Positions 1-11,184 of a stretch of DNA of 64,000 bases are shown here, in pieces. Numbering within the stretch: the stretch's first letter is position 1; every line of letters begins with the position of its first letter. The translations under genes and the position numbers were made by a program. The notes below the pieces were generated by a model. It worked only from the letters and a program-made list of their open reading frames with translations. It was not told the DNA's origin and did not search any database. The stretch is from Takakia lepidozioides (lineage: Eukaryota > Streptophyta > Takakiopsida > Takakiales > Takakiaceae): positions 66,090,001 to 66,154,000 of the forward strand of contig CM060733.1 in NCBI GenBank assembly GCA_030704615.1, read 5' to 3'.

Positions 1-190
1 CATTCGGTGCTCACGGATCACGGATCAGAGTGGACAAAGGAGTTTGAGACCACGTGCATGAAATTTGCAATCAAACATGAGAGGTCAGCGCCTTATTGGC
101 CTCAATGCAATGGGATGGTGGAAAGATTGATTCGGTCACTCAAAGAAAGCATGGTTGGAAATAGAGAGTGTGTCTGTCTTGAGAGTCGAT
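1..190 (+). mobile_element. Ty3/gypsy integrase core fragment
   Basis: The frame contains VLTDHGSEW followed about 25 residues later by YWPQCNGMVERLIRSLKES. These are the second catalytic aspartate region and the downstream catalytic glutamate region of a retrotransposon DDE integrase. The motif closely matches the integrase of the gypsy element near 47.5 kb (VLTDQGSVW, then YWPQCNGMVERLIKTLKQS), so both belong to one lineage. The fragment runs off the left edge of the window. Homology stops near base 150 and a stop follows at 190, so this is either a truncated copy or the end of a copy lying to the left. No LTR is recognisable next to it. Confidence 0.85.
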
Positions 191-199
191 AGAAAGGGT

Positions 200-837
200 G
201 TCCATGATTTCTTGAATATTAAGAGGGCCGGGGTTGGGGTGTATGTATCCGCAGCATAGTAATAATAGATTTGAACAAATACTTGAGTATAGGTTGTTTG
301 TGGCAGGGGGATGGTGGTAGAAGTGTTTTGATTTTTCTGGGTGTAGTTGATACCGACCATGGGGGCAATGGGTGAGGGGTTGTATTCTATGGATTATTTT
401 ATTGGTACACGGGCTGGTAAAGGGGGTCGGGTTAAGGGGGGTTTGTAGAGGACGAGCCGAGTGCGGGTAAGAGTAGCTAGTAGAGATAGAGTGGGTAGGG
501 GGGATATATTGGGGATGGAGTACGGGGGGTGTGTGTGTGCATATACTTAAGGAAATATGTATGATATAGGGGGGGAGGGAGTAAGATAACGATTGATGGT
601 GTTGGTTGTGGGTGCATATGTGGATAAATGAGATGACAGTTGGTGGGGGTTGTGGTTTTTAGTGTTGGGGCTATAAGGTGAGTAGGCGAGTAGCGTGGAT
701 GGGTGGCTCTGGGCAGGGACGTAGATGACCGCAAGCACGGATGAATGAGATGACGGTTGGGTGTATGAGTGTGGAAGGGTTTGATTTTATTTTGTGTAGG
801 CACATGGCGCCTTCTATCTTCGGCCATTTGGTGGGTG
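200..837. other. GT-rich strand-asymmetric DNA, no gene seen
   Basis: The plus strand is strongly enriched in G and T and poor in C, with runs such as GGGGGGAGGGAG. The open frames on the minus strand are therefore rich in Pro, Thr, His and Tyr and look like composition artefacts. No domain, splice structure or transposon terminus was found. Confidence 0.5.
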
Positions 838-1080
838 CAGGATGGATGGTAATCACGTGAAAGAAGAGGACTGGAGAGTGATGGATGATAATCACTTGAA
901 AGAGAACTAGAGAATGATAATCATTTGAAAAAGAGCTGGAGAGTGATGGATGATACTCACTTGAAGGAGAGCTGGAGAGTGTTGGATGGTAATCACTTGA
1001 AAGAGAGCTGGAAAATGATGGATGATAATCACTTGAAAGAGAGCTGGAAAATGATGGATGATAATCATTTGAAAGACCTT
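838..1080 (+). repeat. 36-bp minisatellite, about seven copies
   Basis: A unit around GATGATAATCACTTGAAAG then AGAGCTGGAAAAT recurs head to tail. Most copies are 36 bp long; one copy is about 12 bp shorter. Because 36 is a multiple of three, the plus frame stays open and encodes a 12-residue repeat of the type ESWKMMDDNHLK. There is no sign that it is translated. Confidence 0.85.
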
Positions 1081-1640
1081 GTAAAAGAGAGTGGTAATGT
1101 TGAGCGATAGTAATTGAGTGAATCCAGGAGTGATAGTAAATGGTAGCATTTTCCCAAGGTAGCATTTTCGCAAGCTAGCCAGTAGCTCCGAATATCTTGT
1201 AAAGGAGAGTGGTAGTGTATTGAGTGGCAGTCGTTCGAGAAATAACATATATGAGAATCGAGTAGGAACATGGAGTAAAAATCATTGTCTAAAACTGTGT
1301 GGGGAGAGTAACAAGTGTGTAAAATTATTTGCAGTAGAGAGAGCCAGTGTGCCCAAGTAGCTTGGGGAGAGAATGCTGAGTGGTCCACACTTGGAAAATA
1401 GCCTGTAAGAAAGAGATAAGGGTTAGAGCCATGAACAAATAACGGTGAGTACAGAGTAGGGATAGTACCAAGGAGTGAGGCCCTGTCACATAACTGGAAA
1501 GAGAGGTACATGCTGAACAGAAATTGTTTGGTATTGGTATGAGAAATTGTATGAAATAGTGAGAGTCCATATGTCCAAGCAACTTGGGGAGAGGAGATCG
1601 AGAATGTCGAGTAGTCCATGCTTGAAACTGAGCCTGTGCA
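1081..1640. repeat. Imperfect duplicated blocks
   Basis: Two segments resemble each other. CCCAAGTAGCTTGGGGAGAG plus a following GTGGTCCACACTTGG (about 1,345-1,400) recurs diverged at about 1,570-1,625, roughly 235 bp away. A second pair, GTAAAAGAGAGTGGTAATGT (1,080) and GTAAAGGAGAGTGGTAGTGT (1,199), lies about 120 bp apart. This is old tandem duplication. The minus-strand frame that includes the PPR relic runs through it without recognisable homology. Confidence 0.5.
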
Positions 1641-3199
1641 GAGACTATGCTTCAGCTGGTAGAGATTATGAGGTCTTGTACCTGTAGTGGATTGTGATAC
1701 CATGAGTTGGGGCTGACATGGTACAGTCCGCCGCATATGCTGGAGTTGACCATCAGGATGCCTTAGGGTTGTGCGTGGTGATTCATGTCTGACGGTTGGG
1801 CATCTCTTGAATTCGGGGAGCCATCTGGAACACAGCAACTCAGTATCAGAGAGTGATGAGAATTCAATACATGCAGCGTGAGATCTGTTTGTCAAGGAGA
1901 GGGGGGGGAGCAGCCAGGGTTGGGAGAATGGGTGGGTGTACTCCCTAAGCATGAGAGGCCCCAGGATGGCATCTTTAGCAGCTGTACCGGATGACTCTAA
2001 GGCGCCAACCAACTTATGCCAGCAGCTAAGGGCACTAGGCCAGGCCAACTGTTCCTGCCAGCGGAGGGCTCCAGTCTCGAAAAATCTCGTCAGTCCACAA
2101 AGTGGTGCTGGTGGATTTAGCTGTACGTCTGGAGGCAAGAGTGTTGCCCATTGTCGCATCACCGGGGTGACATTGTTGGCATCTGTAGCTGGACATGCAT
2201 CCTTCATGCTCTCACATTTGGCATACATATCTGCAAGGGCAGCCTTCAGTCTGTCGAACACTCCCTTTCCATCATCGATGCACCCACATTTTACATACAT
2301 GTCCACGAGGGTATTGTTCAGAATGACATTTGGTACAATTCCACCTCTGATAATGTCGCCATGGACCTCTTTACCCTTTACCAGAGCTGCCATGCTTGCA
2401 CACGTACTGCAAATGCACATAAACGTGCTGTGGTTGGGTTTCTTCCCTTCCTCCATTATTTGATCATAGGTCTCCAAAGCGTCCATATGACGTCCCTGCT
2501 GTGCATACCCTGCAAGCATCGCATTCCACGACATGCTATCTCATTCAGCTGTAGTGTTAAACATTCCCTTTGCCTCCTCGGTGCACCCACATTTTGCATA
2601 TGTGATCGCCAAGGTATAGTTCAGAAGAACAGTTGGTACAAATCCAGCTCTGACGATGTCGCCATGGACATCTTTGCCCTGTTCCAGAGCTGCCAGGGCA
2701 GAGTTCATAATGACATTTGGTATAACTCCAGCTTTGGTGATGTCAACATGCACATCTTTGCGTTTTTGCAGGGCTGCCAGGCTTGCACAAGCATTGCAAA
2801 TGCACATAAATGTAATGTGGTTGGGCTCTACCCCTTTCTCCATCATTTGATCATAGATCTCCATGACAACAGTAACAACTCCAGCCTTGACATGGCCAAT
2901 CAACCTGGCCTGCTGCTTCTGCTTTGGGGGCAGGGGTAATATCGCAATAAGATCTTTGCTTAGAAAGCCATAAAGTACATAATGAGAATCAGTGACAAAA
3001 GGTTGAGCCTCCAGGTGGAGCTGGTGAGCCATGGCATACATATCAGCAGGCTTGCCTTGCCAAAGGGTAGTGACATCAAACCAGGGTAGACAGCAGGCAT
3101 GGAGAGCAGCATGGGGGGCACATTGAGCAAAAGGGCAGGTGACTTCCCTGGATGGAGGTGACTTCCCTTCCTCAGATTCTACAGCGACGATGTTTGCAG

Positions 3200-3640
3200 C
3201 AATAGTTGTAGTTGTATGTACTCGAATGTTGGCCACTTGCACTCCACCTTTCACAAGAGCGCCCAGACGCGTGGTTGCCACCTGGGCCACCGTGGGATCA
3301 AGACCCTGACCCATTTCACACCTGGACTGATGGGTACTGATGCTGCCATTGGGATAGATGTTGACAAGAGCAAGTTGCTGCATGGCTTCCCACGATGCAA
3401 CAAACTTGACAGGGACGAGAGATATTCCTCGCTTCACCCACTGGTTTGAAGCATTAAAATCTTTGATTTCTCGAAGGCGACTTTCATAGCAGCTGGAATC
3501 TTTCACAGTTTCGAACACAATCTTTGCATTGCAGTGGTCCAAGTACTGCCCAGATGGAGTGGTGTCCCCTATCTTATACATGCTAGCTTCATGTATAGGG
3601 TCTGATCTCAACCGCGGCACTGGCGCAGCGTACTCAGTTG
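3200..3640 (-). pseudogene. Aldehyde oxidase / xanthine dehydrogenase-like fragment
   Basis: Inside the PPR frame, the minus translation holds GDTTPSGQYLDH, then IKDFNASNQWVKRGISLVP and, after a short gap, VNIYPNGSI and CEMGQGLDPTVAQVA. This follows the order of the molybdopterin-binding domain of the aldehyde oxidase/xanthine dehydrogenase family, where a WKKRGI..VP motif is followed by a MGQGLWTK-like loop. Only about 120 residues are present and the iron-sulfur and FAD domains are missing, so it cannot be an enzyme. It is an exon-sized piece captured in the chimeric reading frame. The identification rests on motif order recalled for the family and is not a database match. Confidence 0.7.
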
Positions 3641-3682
3641 TGGCTGCTATGCTGGTAACTTGGGCAGTGCATGCTGGATTTC

Positions 3683-4226
3683 TCAGAGATTGTTGGCAGG
3701 GGTACTGCAATTGCCCCATAACACTGCATAACGAGAACAGAGTAGGGCGCAGCGGGAGGTGAGAAAGAACCTGTTTGTGCAGCAGAGGGGAGAGCGTAGG
3801 GCAGTCGTTGAGCATAGAAGGAAGCTGGGAGTCCAATTCAGCTTTGATGATGCTCGCATGGAGCTGCCTGCCCTGTCTCAGCTGTGCTAAGCCGGCAAAT
3901 GCAGTCAAGAGGCTAATAAACGTTGAGGGCTTGAATTTAGTTTGGATAATGTGAGAGTGCACATGCTTTCCAGCCTCAAGGCCTGGCATCTTGATGCACT
4001 TATGCAAGAGACAGCCATAAGTATGTGAATCTGCATAAAAGCCTCTTTTGCTCAGAATCTGTAGAGCCTCTTTCAGTTGCCCTGCCTCACATGGTGCCAT
4101 CACATGCCCAGAAGTGCCAGAGGTATGGCAGACTCCCTCTCTTGGTCCTCTTATGGGAGCTGTCTGGTTGATGCTAAGAGATTGTTGGCAAGGGTACTGC
4201 AGTTGCATCATAACGCTGCATACCTT
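3683..4226. repeat. Short direct repeats bracketing a PPR N-terminal segment
   Basis: AGAGATTGTTGGCAGGGGTA and the following ~30 bases at 3,684-3,735 recur at 4,169-4,218 with a few substitutions. Both encode QLQYPCQQSL on the minus strand. The pair brackets about 440 bp that hold a separate PPR N-terminal-like segment. This suggests a local duplication or an insertion between duplicated ends. Confidence 0.6.
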
Positions 4227-4907
4227 GGTCCATTTGGTGGCCTTTGAATTCGCTGCGAGCAGGGTATAGCCAGGCGGGTGCATGACAGTTGGTACAATTC
4301 CAGATTTGACGATGTTGCCAAGGACGTCTTTGCCCTTTTCAAGGGCTGCCAGGCTCGCACACGCATTGCAAACGGAAACAAACGTGATGGGGTCGGGCTT
4401 CACCCCTTCCCGCATCATTTGCTCATAGGTCTCCAAAGCCACCATCCCGCGCCCTTGCTGTGCATTTCCTGCAATCATCACACTCCACGACATCACATCT
4501 CGTTCAGCCATACTGTCGAACACGCCCTTTGCATCCTCGATGCACCCACATTTTGCATACATGTCCACGGGGTATTGTTCAGAAGGACATTTGGTGCAAT
4601 TCCAGCTCTGACAATGTCGCCATGGGCCTCTGTCCTTTTCTAGAGCTGCCAGGCTTGCATATGCATTGCAAATGCACACAGACGGGCTGTGGTAGGGTTT
4701 CACCCCTTCCCCCATCATTTGATCATAGGTCGTCTTCAGGGATTCAGGCTGCTTGCACCCCTTGTGTTCAGAGGTTGTCTTTGCTAGTTTTCTGCTGATT
4801 AGCACCTCCTGATGGCTCTTGGCACAGAAAAGCGTGAGCTGCTGTCCCTTCAATTATCACTGAAATGTCCCTCTCATGGGAAGCCCAAAAGTCAAATGGG
4901 GCTGGCT

Positions 4908-5901
4908 TCACATGAAATTCAACGGGCTGGGTGCATTGCCGAAGAGGCTCAACCTCCAGCCACTGCCCAACATTGGGTTGTGAAGTAGTAGCACCACACT
5001 TAGCTGATAGGTAGCTGTGTATGTAGAAAAGTGGGGGCAGGGCTCGTTGTAAACTCCAGCAGTGATATCTCCTTTGGGGTACACATAAACTGCTAATGAC
5101 TTCAATTGCGATGACACATTGAAGGAGTTGAGAACATGGTTATCAATGTACCTTTCCAATGTAGTGCCAGTAACTCTGGTGCCCTCAACCTCCACTAGGT
5201 CCCTCCAAGATCTTCTCCCACCATTTTTGTCTCTATCCCCACTTCCATCACGGACATCAGTAAATGCATAGGGACCAAGAAGCTTCTGCTGATAGGGCAG
5301 GTTGGAATATGTCTCTTGCAAGACATTGTCCCCTTCACTGACTTCCTGTAGAATAGCTCTTTTGTGTCTTGATCATTTTGCGGGAGGTTGGCAGCTCATA
5401 TCGCTCAACGGATACATCCCCGATAGCCCAAAACGACCTCGGGTCAACAAAAGACTCTTCTGGCCCCCTTCGAGCTTCGGCTAAGCCTCCAATCTCCCAA
5501 CCAGAGGGCCCAGAGACGGATGCCTTTTTCTTGCTTTTGTTCTTCTGAATTGCAAGCCTGTGCCCAGTGTGACGGGCAACTTTAGAGGAGAGCAAAGATC
5601 GTTCGCAGCCATTCCAAAGCAGACGGATAGGTTCTCCATACAGTTTTGGTTTGAAAACATCAAACAACTCTTTTGTGAAATCTGTAGTATCTGGCACGGG
5701 AAGGCGCATGAACTTCTTCTTATACTTAATCCGGCAGTCTCTCTCTAGTATCATCAGCTCTAGTAAAAATGAACAGCTTTCAGGTGCGGGATTCCTCAGT
5801 TTCGGTGCAAAGATATCGCGCATGACGTCCAATGCTGCATTCTCCATAGTGGGATATCCAATGAGCGCCATGTAGTCAGTAACGCTCCGTGAGTAAGGCA
5901 T
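4908..5901 (-). other. Unidentified minus-strand ORFs (188 and 137 codons)
   Basis: Two frames follow each other, 5,901-5,335 then 5,321-4,908. The first starts MPYSRSVTDYMALIGYP and is rich in charged residues, with a Lys/Arg stretch (KNKSKKKAS). The second contains YVYPKGDITAGVYNEPCPH. Codon texture looks like coding DNA and the frames could be parts of one interrupted gene, but I do not recognise a family. They lie directly upstream of the PPR chimera on the same strand, so they may be another captured gene piece. Confidence 0.35.
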
Positions 5902-5994
5902 CGTCCTTCCGCCGTACTGAGTGCAAGCGTGTTGTGAGGGCAGTTAGAGACCTCCCGGGATTAGCACTGCCCTTCGGAAGCTTGTGTATGGAAT

Positions 5995-6160
5995 ACTATT
6001 TGGACGGTGACGGGCACGGTGTCTCGGTGTCCGTCACCGTGGACGGTGGCGGCTCACGACGTCCGTCGTCGTGGACGGTGACGACCCACGGAGGCCGTCA
6101 CCATTAACGGCGACGGACTCCGTGAGCCGTCTCCGCCACGGTGGCGGCCTCCGTGAATGT
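5995..6160. repeat. GC-rich foldback sequence
   Basis: About 160 bp are built from variations of CGTCACCGTGGACGG and its complement. The clearest hairpin pairs CACGGAGGCCGTCACC (6,087-6,102) with GGTGGCGGCCTCCGTG (6,140-6,155), 15 of 16 bases, around a 37-nt loop. Neighbouring DNA is far less GC-rich. It could be a small foldback element; no target duplication was identified. Confidence 0.65.
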
Positions 6161-6164
6161 GGCA

Positions 6165-7180
6165 CAACTACCAAGTAGTGCCAAAAATGATTTACATGTA
6201 ACTTATAGATTTTAAAGCATCCTGCCCAGGTACATGAGAATTTCTGCCCAGAGGGAACATGAGGAAAAGAAAACGGTTGTATTTGCAAACGTGCATCGGG
6301 GTGCAGATGCAGAGCGCGCAGACTCTTGCATTCCCTGTGAATCGACACCGACTAGGAATCTGCGGGTAGATGTTCTTCATACTAGCTCTCTGTTTCCAAG
6401 ACCGCACACCAATCACCAGTCTGGGAAACAGAGCGTTAATCTGAAGAACATTGCTTCATGCGTGAAAGTTCCGAGGTGGAGAGGTCATGCTGCCAAGCTC
6501 GGGCAGAACCTCATCAAGCACAGGAGGGAAGAAGAGGTCGATGAGCACCTGATGGACATATAGTGTACACGGCCCTTTAAGCGAGTGACATGGACAGCCA
6601 AAGAATTGCTCCACACCCTTGTAAATAGCCCCTCAACGAGCTCAGTATGTCTCGTGCACCATTTATTTTCCTTGGAAGTGGTGTGCTTTGATTTGAGGTT
6701 TTCTTTGACATTTTGGAGCAGAATCATGATAATCAGGCAAGAGGATGATATAGAATCAACACATAGAGAAAATGCTACAAGGTATTGGACTTCAATGGAC
6801 TGTCCCCCCAGGCTTGCAGGTTCTGAGTTCTCAATCCAATTTGACTGCTTTGTGTTGTTTGGCTCTGACAAGGAGTCATGGTTAAGTGAGCCAGGCAGAA
6901 GTATATGTGGCTGGTTTACCCTGCAATCACCTTTAGACCCTTCAACTCTAACTCAAAGTCTACATTATCAAGAGCCTTGAGTAATCAGCCTTTATCTCAA
7001 CTCGACATTGACAGTACACCAAGCATATTCCGAATTGAGCTAGGGTTGTTGATTTATGACTAGTCTGTGTTTCTGGTAGAGTTGGCAGTACAGCCAGGAT
7101 TGGATTCTGATGTGGGTGTGCAGGCTTGAAGTAGATATTTGTGCTGTTAGCTAAACCTTGTAAGATTCTGTAGAACCCAG
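6165..7180. other. No assigned gene; possible upstream part of the WD40 locus
   Basis: Several short open frames on both strands show no recognisable domain. Upstream exons of the WD40 gene starting at 7,181 should lie here or further left, but I could not pick them out. Confidence 0.35.
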
Positions 7181-9294
7181 AGGTGTGGGCACACGAGGAG
7201 ATTCACGTCATGGATACTAGCCTGAGTGGAGAAACACGGGCCTTACTCTTTGCTAGAAGCCATCTCTACACTGCCCATATGGATGGTTCTATCAAGGTGG
7301 CTGCTTTGTCCCTATCAATCATAGCTCTTGACTTTTTCAGAACCAAACATAAATAAAAATTGAGGTGTACTTTTAGCAGTTCTCTCCATATATCTCATTG
7401 CTCTCTTGCTTCCTCTCTCTTTGAGCTTTCTGTGGACGTTAGAAAGGACCATTTCATTTCTTATGTCTAGAAGAATGTTGCTGACTACCTGTGACCACTC
7501 GCTGATTCATTTAGAATAGTGCAAAGTACACAGTTTTACAATTTGGCATGTCACTGTAGACGCGAGGTTTTGGGAGTCACCTTCCTCATTAAGGCTCGGT
7601 GTCTAAGCTCACTGATTGTAGCTTTACTGGCATTTGTGTGGCCAATGGCATCAAGAAGGATTACTTGCAGTTAGCGCTGTGTGTTGCATTTGCACCTTAT
7701 CGAGACTATGGAGACCATGCCCAAGATGACGCTGATACCTGCGACTTCACAAGCAGCTTCGAGGATCGAGAAAGTGTCTTCGTCAGAGCTGTTACAAGAG
7801 TGCAGACAGGTGGTCGATTCATCCATAGCATACCATTTCCGTTTTCCCTCATTTTGCAACTAACTTTTCTATGGTCTCGTCAGAAGGTCCTACATTTCAA
7901 GTGAAGGCATAGCTCGTGATCTCGATCTGCTACAATTTGATCCATGTGCATTACTTCGCAGTACTTGCAAATATTTGGCTAATGTCTTGATTCCGTGCCA
8001 CCAGATTTGTGTTATGATTATGGCCTGTTTGCTTTAGTTCTGGTTGAAAATGAAGAGTTGAAGGGCGACTGCAGGTGGGGTCATCAGCAACAAAGGTTAA
8101 GACTAATTGGTTGGCTCTCTTCTGTAGAAGAGAGACTATGTATCATGTTGAAGTTAATGGAGAAAATGTGGTCAAAGAATCTTACACAGTGTCAAGGCTC
8201 ATATGGGTGTGTTGTACTGAGTCATGCCCCTTGGTGTCACCACCCCTTATGTTTTGCCAAAGCAAGAGAGCCCATTGCATTTGAGGCTAGTTTTATCTGA
8301 ATACTTTGGGCTTTGCCATCTTTAGGTGGCATCTACTTCCACTGGTGAAATGGGTTAGACTTGGTTTCAAGCTCATTGGTAGTTTATGGCGCAAGGTCCT
8401 AGGCCTCAAAATGAATGAAGTACAATTGTTCTTAACAAGGGTGACATGTCAGGTGTGGGATGTGAGGAGGCGGGTACCACAGCTTGTCAAGGAAGTGAAG
8501 CCCCACCTGAAGCCTGTCTTGTGCTTGGCCTTGCGGCAATCAGCCACTCAACTGTTCCGTGGGTCTGCTGACAAGACGATTCGAGTACCGCTCCGACCCG
8601 AACCATCTTTCCCAGTTTCCTTTTGTTTGATTGTGTAGTGACCTCAAAAGACAACAAAGTTCCTTGTTAAGTTCTCTTTCTATTTGTTTGTTAACGTGTG
8701 GATGTGAAGGAGCCAGTGGTAGCACTCACAGTGAACAGTTGTTACACTTGTGTTCTTCCCCAGGGTGTGTAAAGGTGCGTGACTACTCAAGCTTGGAACT
8801 ATGTGGTTTGGAGGAACATTGACTTACATTGACTAGGGATTGTTTAAATGGATGCACCTGTATCTCCGCTTTAAGATGATTTTTTTTCTTTGTTTAGATG
8901 TTTCAAGTTGGAGGGTAGCAATTTTGCACATATATTCTCAGTTCAATTAAAAAAATGAACTTTCATTCAAGCGAGGTTTACCTACCCGACGTGAATGCCA
9001 TTGGCCTAAGTAGTAGCCCTTATCCCAGGAACATGTCTTTACCGACAGATGTGGTCAAGAGTAAGTGAACTTATTTGGAGGACTGTCTTTCATATGAATC
9101 GTGTGTTTGGCTTTACTTGTAGATGTCCATAATAGCTACTGTGACTGACTGAAGTCAATGGACTTGGTTGGGGGGAAGCAGCTGCTGGATGAGGCAGCTG
9201 GAACCAGCAAGGTGCTGAATAGCAACAAGCACGTGCAGAGCATAATCTTTTTTGATGATACAATCTACTGTGGCTGCACTGACATGGCATCCAG
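7181..9294 (+). CDS. WD40-repeat gene resembling plant LIN-type E3 ligase (partial exon model)
   Basis: Exon 7,181-7,296 follows an AACCCAG acceptor and reads ALLFARSHLYTAHMDGSIK. A GT donor (7,297) and AG acceptor (8,451-8,452) remove the intron and join it in frame to 8,453-8,584, which reads VWDVRRRVPQLVKEVKPH, then CLAL and GSADKTIR. Together these give two consecutive WD40 blades, with the DGSIKVWD and GSADKTIRV signatures. A third exon, about 9,152-9,294, reads VLNSNKHVQSIIFFDDTIYCG. This order matches plant proteins with a C-terminal WD40 domain of the LIN/CERBERUS type, as far as I recall the family. A candidate exon after 8,763 (KVRDYSSLELCGLEEH) needs one base removed to stay in frame, and the Trp codon after TIRV is not intact. 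The locus is therefore either a gene with an unresolved splice or a young pseudogene. The U-box/ARM part and the terminal exons are not identified. Confidence 0.6.
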
Positions 9295-9338
9295 GTTCTG
9301 CCCCTTTGTCCTCCTGTGGATGGAATGAATTCTTTTCT

Positions 9339-9361
9339 CTCTCTCTCTCTCTCTCTCTCAC
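9339..9361. repeat. (TC)n microsatellite
   Basis: An uninterrupted TC run of about 22 bases lies in the non-coding DNA downstream of the WD40-like exon that ends at 9,294. Confidence 0.9.
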
Positions 9362-11184
9362 AGTCACTGAAGGTCAGGCAGGCTTCCAGAGAAATAGGGG
9401 TTGTATCGACCATATCTTCATCCTAAGCCAGACTATTCTGGGAGGGAATAAAGATGGCTCATTGTCAAGGCTTTCTTGATTCTGCAGGATGGTTCCTGCA
9501 ATGGATTGCAACACTATGGAGCACTAGGGCGTGATAGAGTCAGATTCTTCACCTTTTTGGTCTCAATGAATTTCAATTGTGCTAGTCTCAAGCTTCCCAA
9601 GTGCTTTGGGAGTGGGAGTGGCAGCAGCAGCAAGGGCAGACAAGAGTGACCTACTCCTCAAGTCTGCACTCAACTTAAATGTGGCGAGTTGATTCCGTGG
9701 CTATTATGATTGCTGGAACATTCCATGCGAGTGGCAGTGGGAGTACTTCCTGTCCACAGGACGCGATCGGAGTTGGGGCTCAGCAAGCTCTCAGAAAATT
9801 GGGGTGCACTGTCCACTATAAGCCCCTGCAGTGTACTTTTTTATGTTTTTTTATGCTGTTTATCCTTTCAATAATCAGAAAGACCTGTCATAACCCACAC
9901 ATTTTCACAACCTAGAAAAAACCAATCAGGGGCGGGGAGGAGTTTCGGAGTCACTATAGCGAGCAACCTCGAGGTCTTCAGATGGTACTCAAATGAGTAT
10001 CAGGGATTTTCATTTGTGCGATGAAAAACCATTTCTATGATGTAACATCCCCTCTATACATAAGCGTAGCCCAGCAATTTTGCAACGGATTGAAATTTCT
10101 GGACTGAGTTCAGAACTAACAACTGAACAAAGTAGCCTAGTGTGTGACAGGAAGGGTGATGGGAGTGCTTCCTGTCCACAATGCCCTTCAAGGCAGTTGT
10201 GTGGGCAGCACTGCAGAGGCATGTGATTGATGCTAGCACTTACCTGGTATGGCTGTGTCTGGTGGGGTCTGTTTAGGTGTCAGTGGGATTGTAGTATTGT
10301 ATGTTTGCTTTTGCATTTACGGGGCCAAATGAATTAGAGAGGGGAGGGGGTGAGATGCTTGGTGGCAGTTCTGCTAGGTTAGAGGCTTGGCGGGTTTGGG
10401 GTGTGATGGTTCCTGGCCCGCATATGAGGTAACATATGTTGTAAGGATGTTGTGGTCTGCAGAGCAGATGTGGCATTGCAATGGCACATAACGCTGACAA
10501 GTGGCTGCGGAAAGAGGATTTACATTTATGTTTCAAATTAGGTGCAAACTTCTTTGCAACCTCTTCCCATAGGCTATCTGCATTCAGCGATCTGTATTGC
10601 TACTCAGTTCATCCACCATTTCCTGAGATATTGACCATGATAACCTGTTGAGGGCTTTTCCTGTGGCATGTCCATGTGAAATGATAGTGGGGTCTATCAA
10701 GCATAGATGGGAAGTGAGCCCACAATTGCTCTTGACTGGAGCAGGTAATGAGTGAAGGGGGGATTTTGACTGACCCTGGTGATAGAGGAAGGAAATCAGA
10801 ATGGTGTCCTAATTCTGGTGTGGGTGGGTGGTGGATCTGACCTCGTACCGACATAGGCTCCAGATGGCCTTACCTCTCAAGCTACGTCCCACCGCAGCCA
10901 TACGGTACTTACCCACTTGGTCAGGAGCACGGACCAGCGGAGGGAGCGAGGACGAGTGCAATGCCCCGGACGAAAGCGAGAACGAGTGTTTTCCTCTTCC
11001 CCATGAGCTCGCCTAGAGTAACCCTGGGAATCCCGAGGCTGAGTCTAGTCATAGCGGGTCCACAGAGAAAAGGCAAGCAAAGTGTCCATGATGACATGGA
11101 CGTGATTCAATTAATTGGACAGATGCAATTAATTAATGAATACATGCAATATACATTGCTATAGTTTCATGATAGAAATGATTG
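9362..11184. other. Mostly non-coding; weak unidentified minus ORFs
   Basis: A pair of minus frames (10,854-10,609 and 10,560-10,273) reads LNADSLWEEVAKKFAP then SFRSHLSALCAIAMPHLL and is Pro-rich toward the end. They look somewhat protein-like but match no family I know. The phrase GGGAGTACTTCCTGTCCACA (about 9,741) recurs with one change at about 10,160, a small duplication. Nothing else can be supported. Confidence 0.3.

Larger units (their letters stand above)
1065..4853 (-). pseudogene. Chimeric decayed PPR (pentatricopeptide repeat) reading frame
   Basis: The minus strand has a single frame of about 1,260 codons, broken by one TGA at about 2,538-2,540. On both sides of that stop the text is PPR-like: blocks such as TYDQMMEEGVKPNHITF, ACASLAALEKGKDVH and DMYAKCGCIEDAKGVF, at about 4,750-4,290 and 2,830-2,190. 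PPR proteins bind organellar RNA through tandem helical hairpins of about 35 residues. Here the array is interrupted by an aldehyde oxidase/xanthine dehydrogenase-like stretch (about 3,200-3,640) and by a second PPR N-terminal type segment (about 3,840-4,090; ADSHTYGCLLHKCIKM, EAGKHVHSHI). Below about 2,190 the frame continues with no PPR similarity. The stop looks like CGA to TGA, consistent with deamination at a CpG. I infer a non-functional chimera of gene fragments; an expressed fusion is less likely. Confidence 0.75.

Noticed and set aside
1936-2939. Plus-strand ORFs of 175 and 262 codons
   Set aside because: Shadows of the PPR coding strand; the minus translation has the recognisable PPR text.
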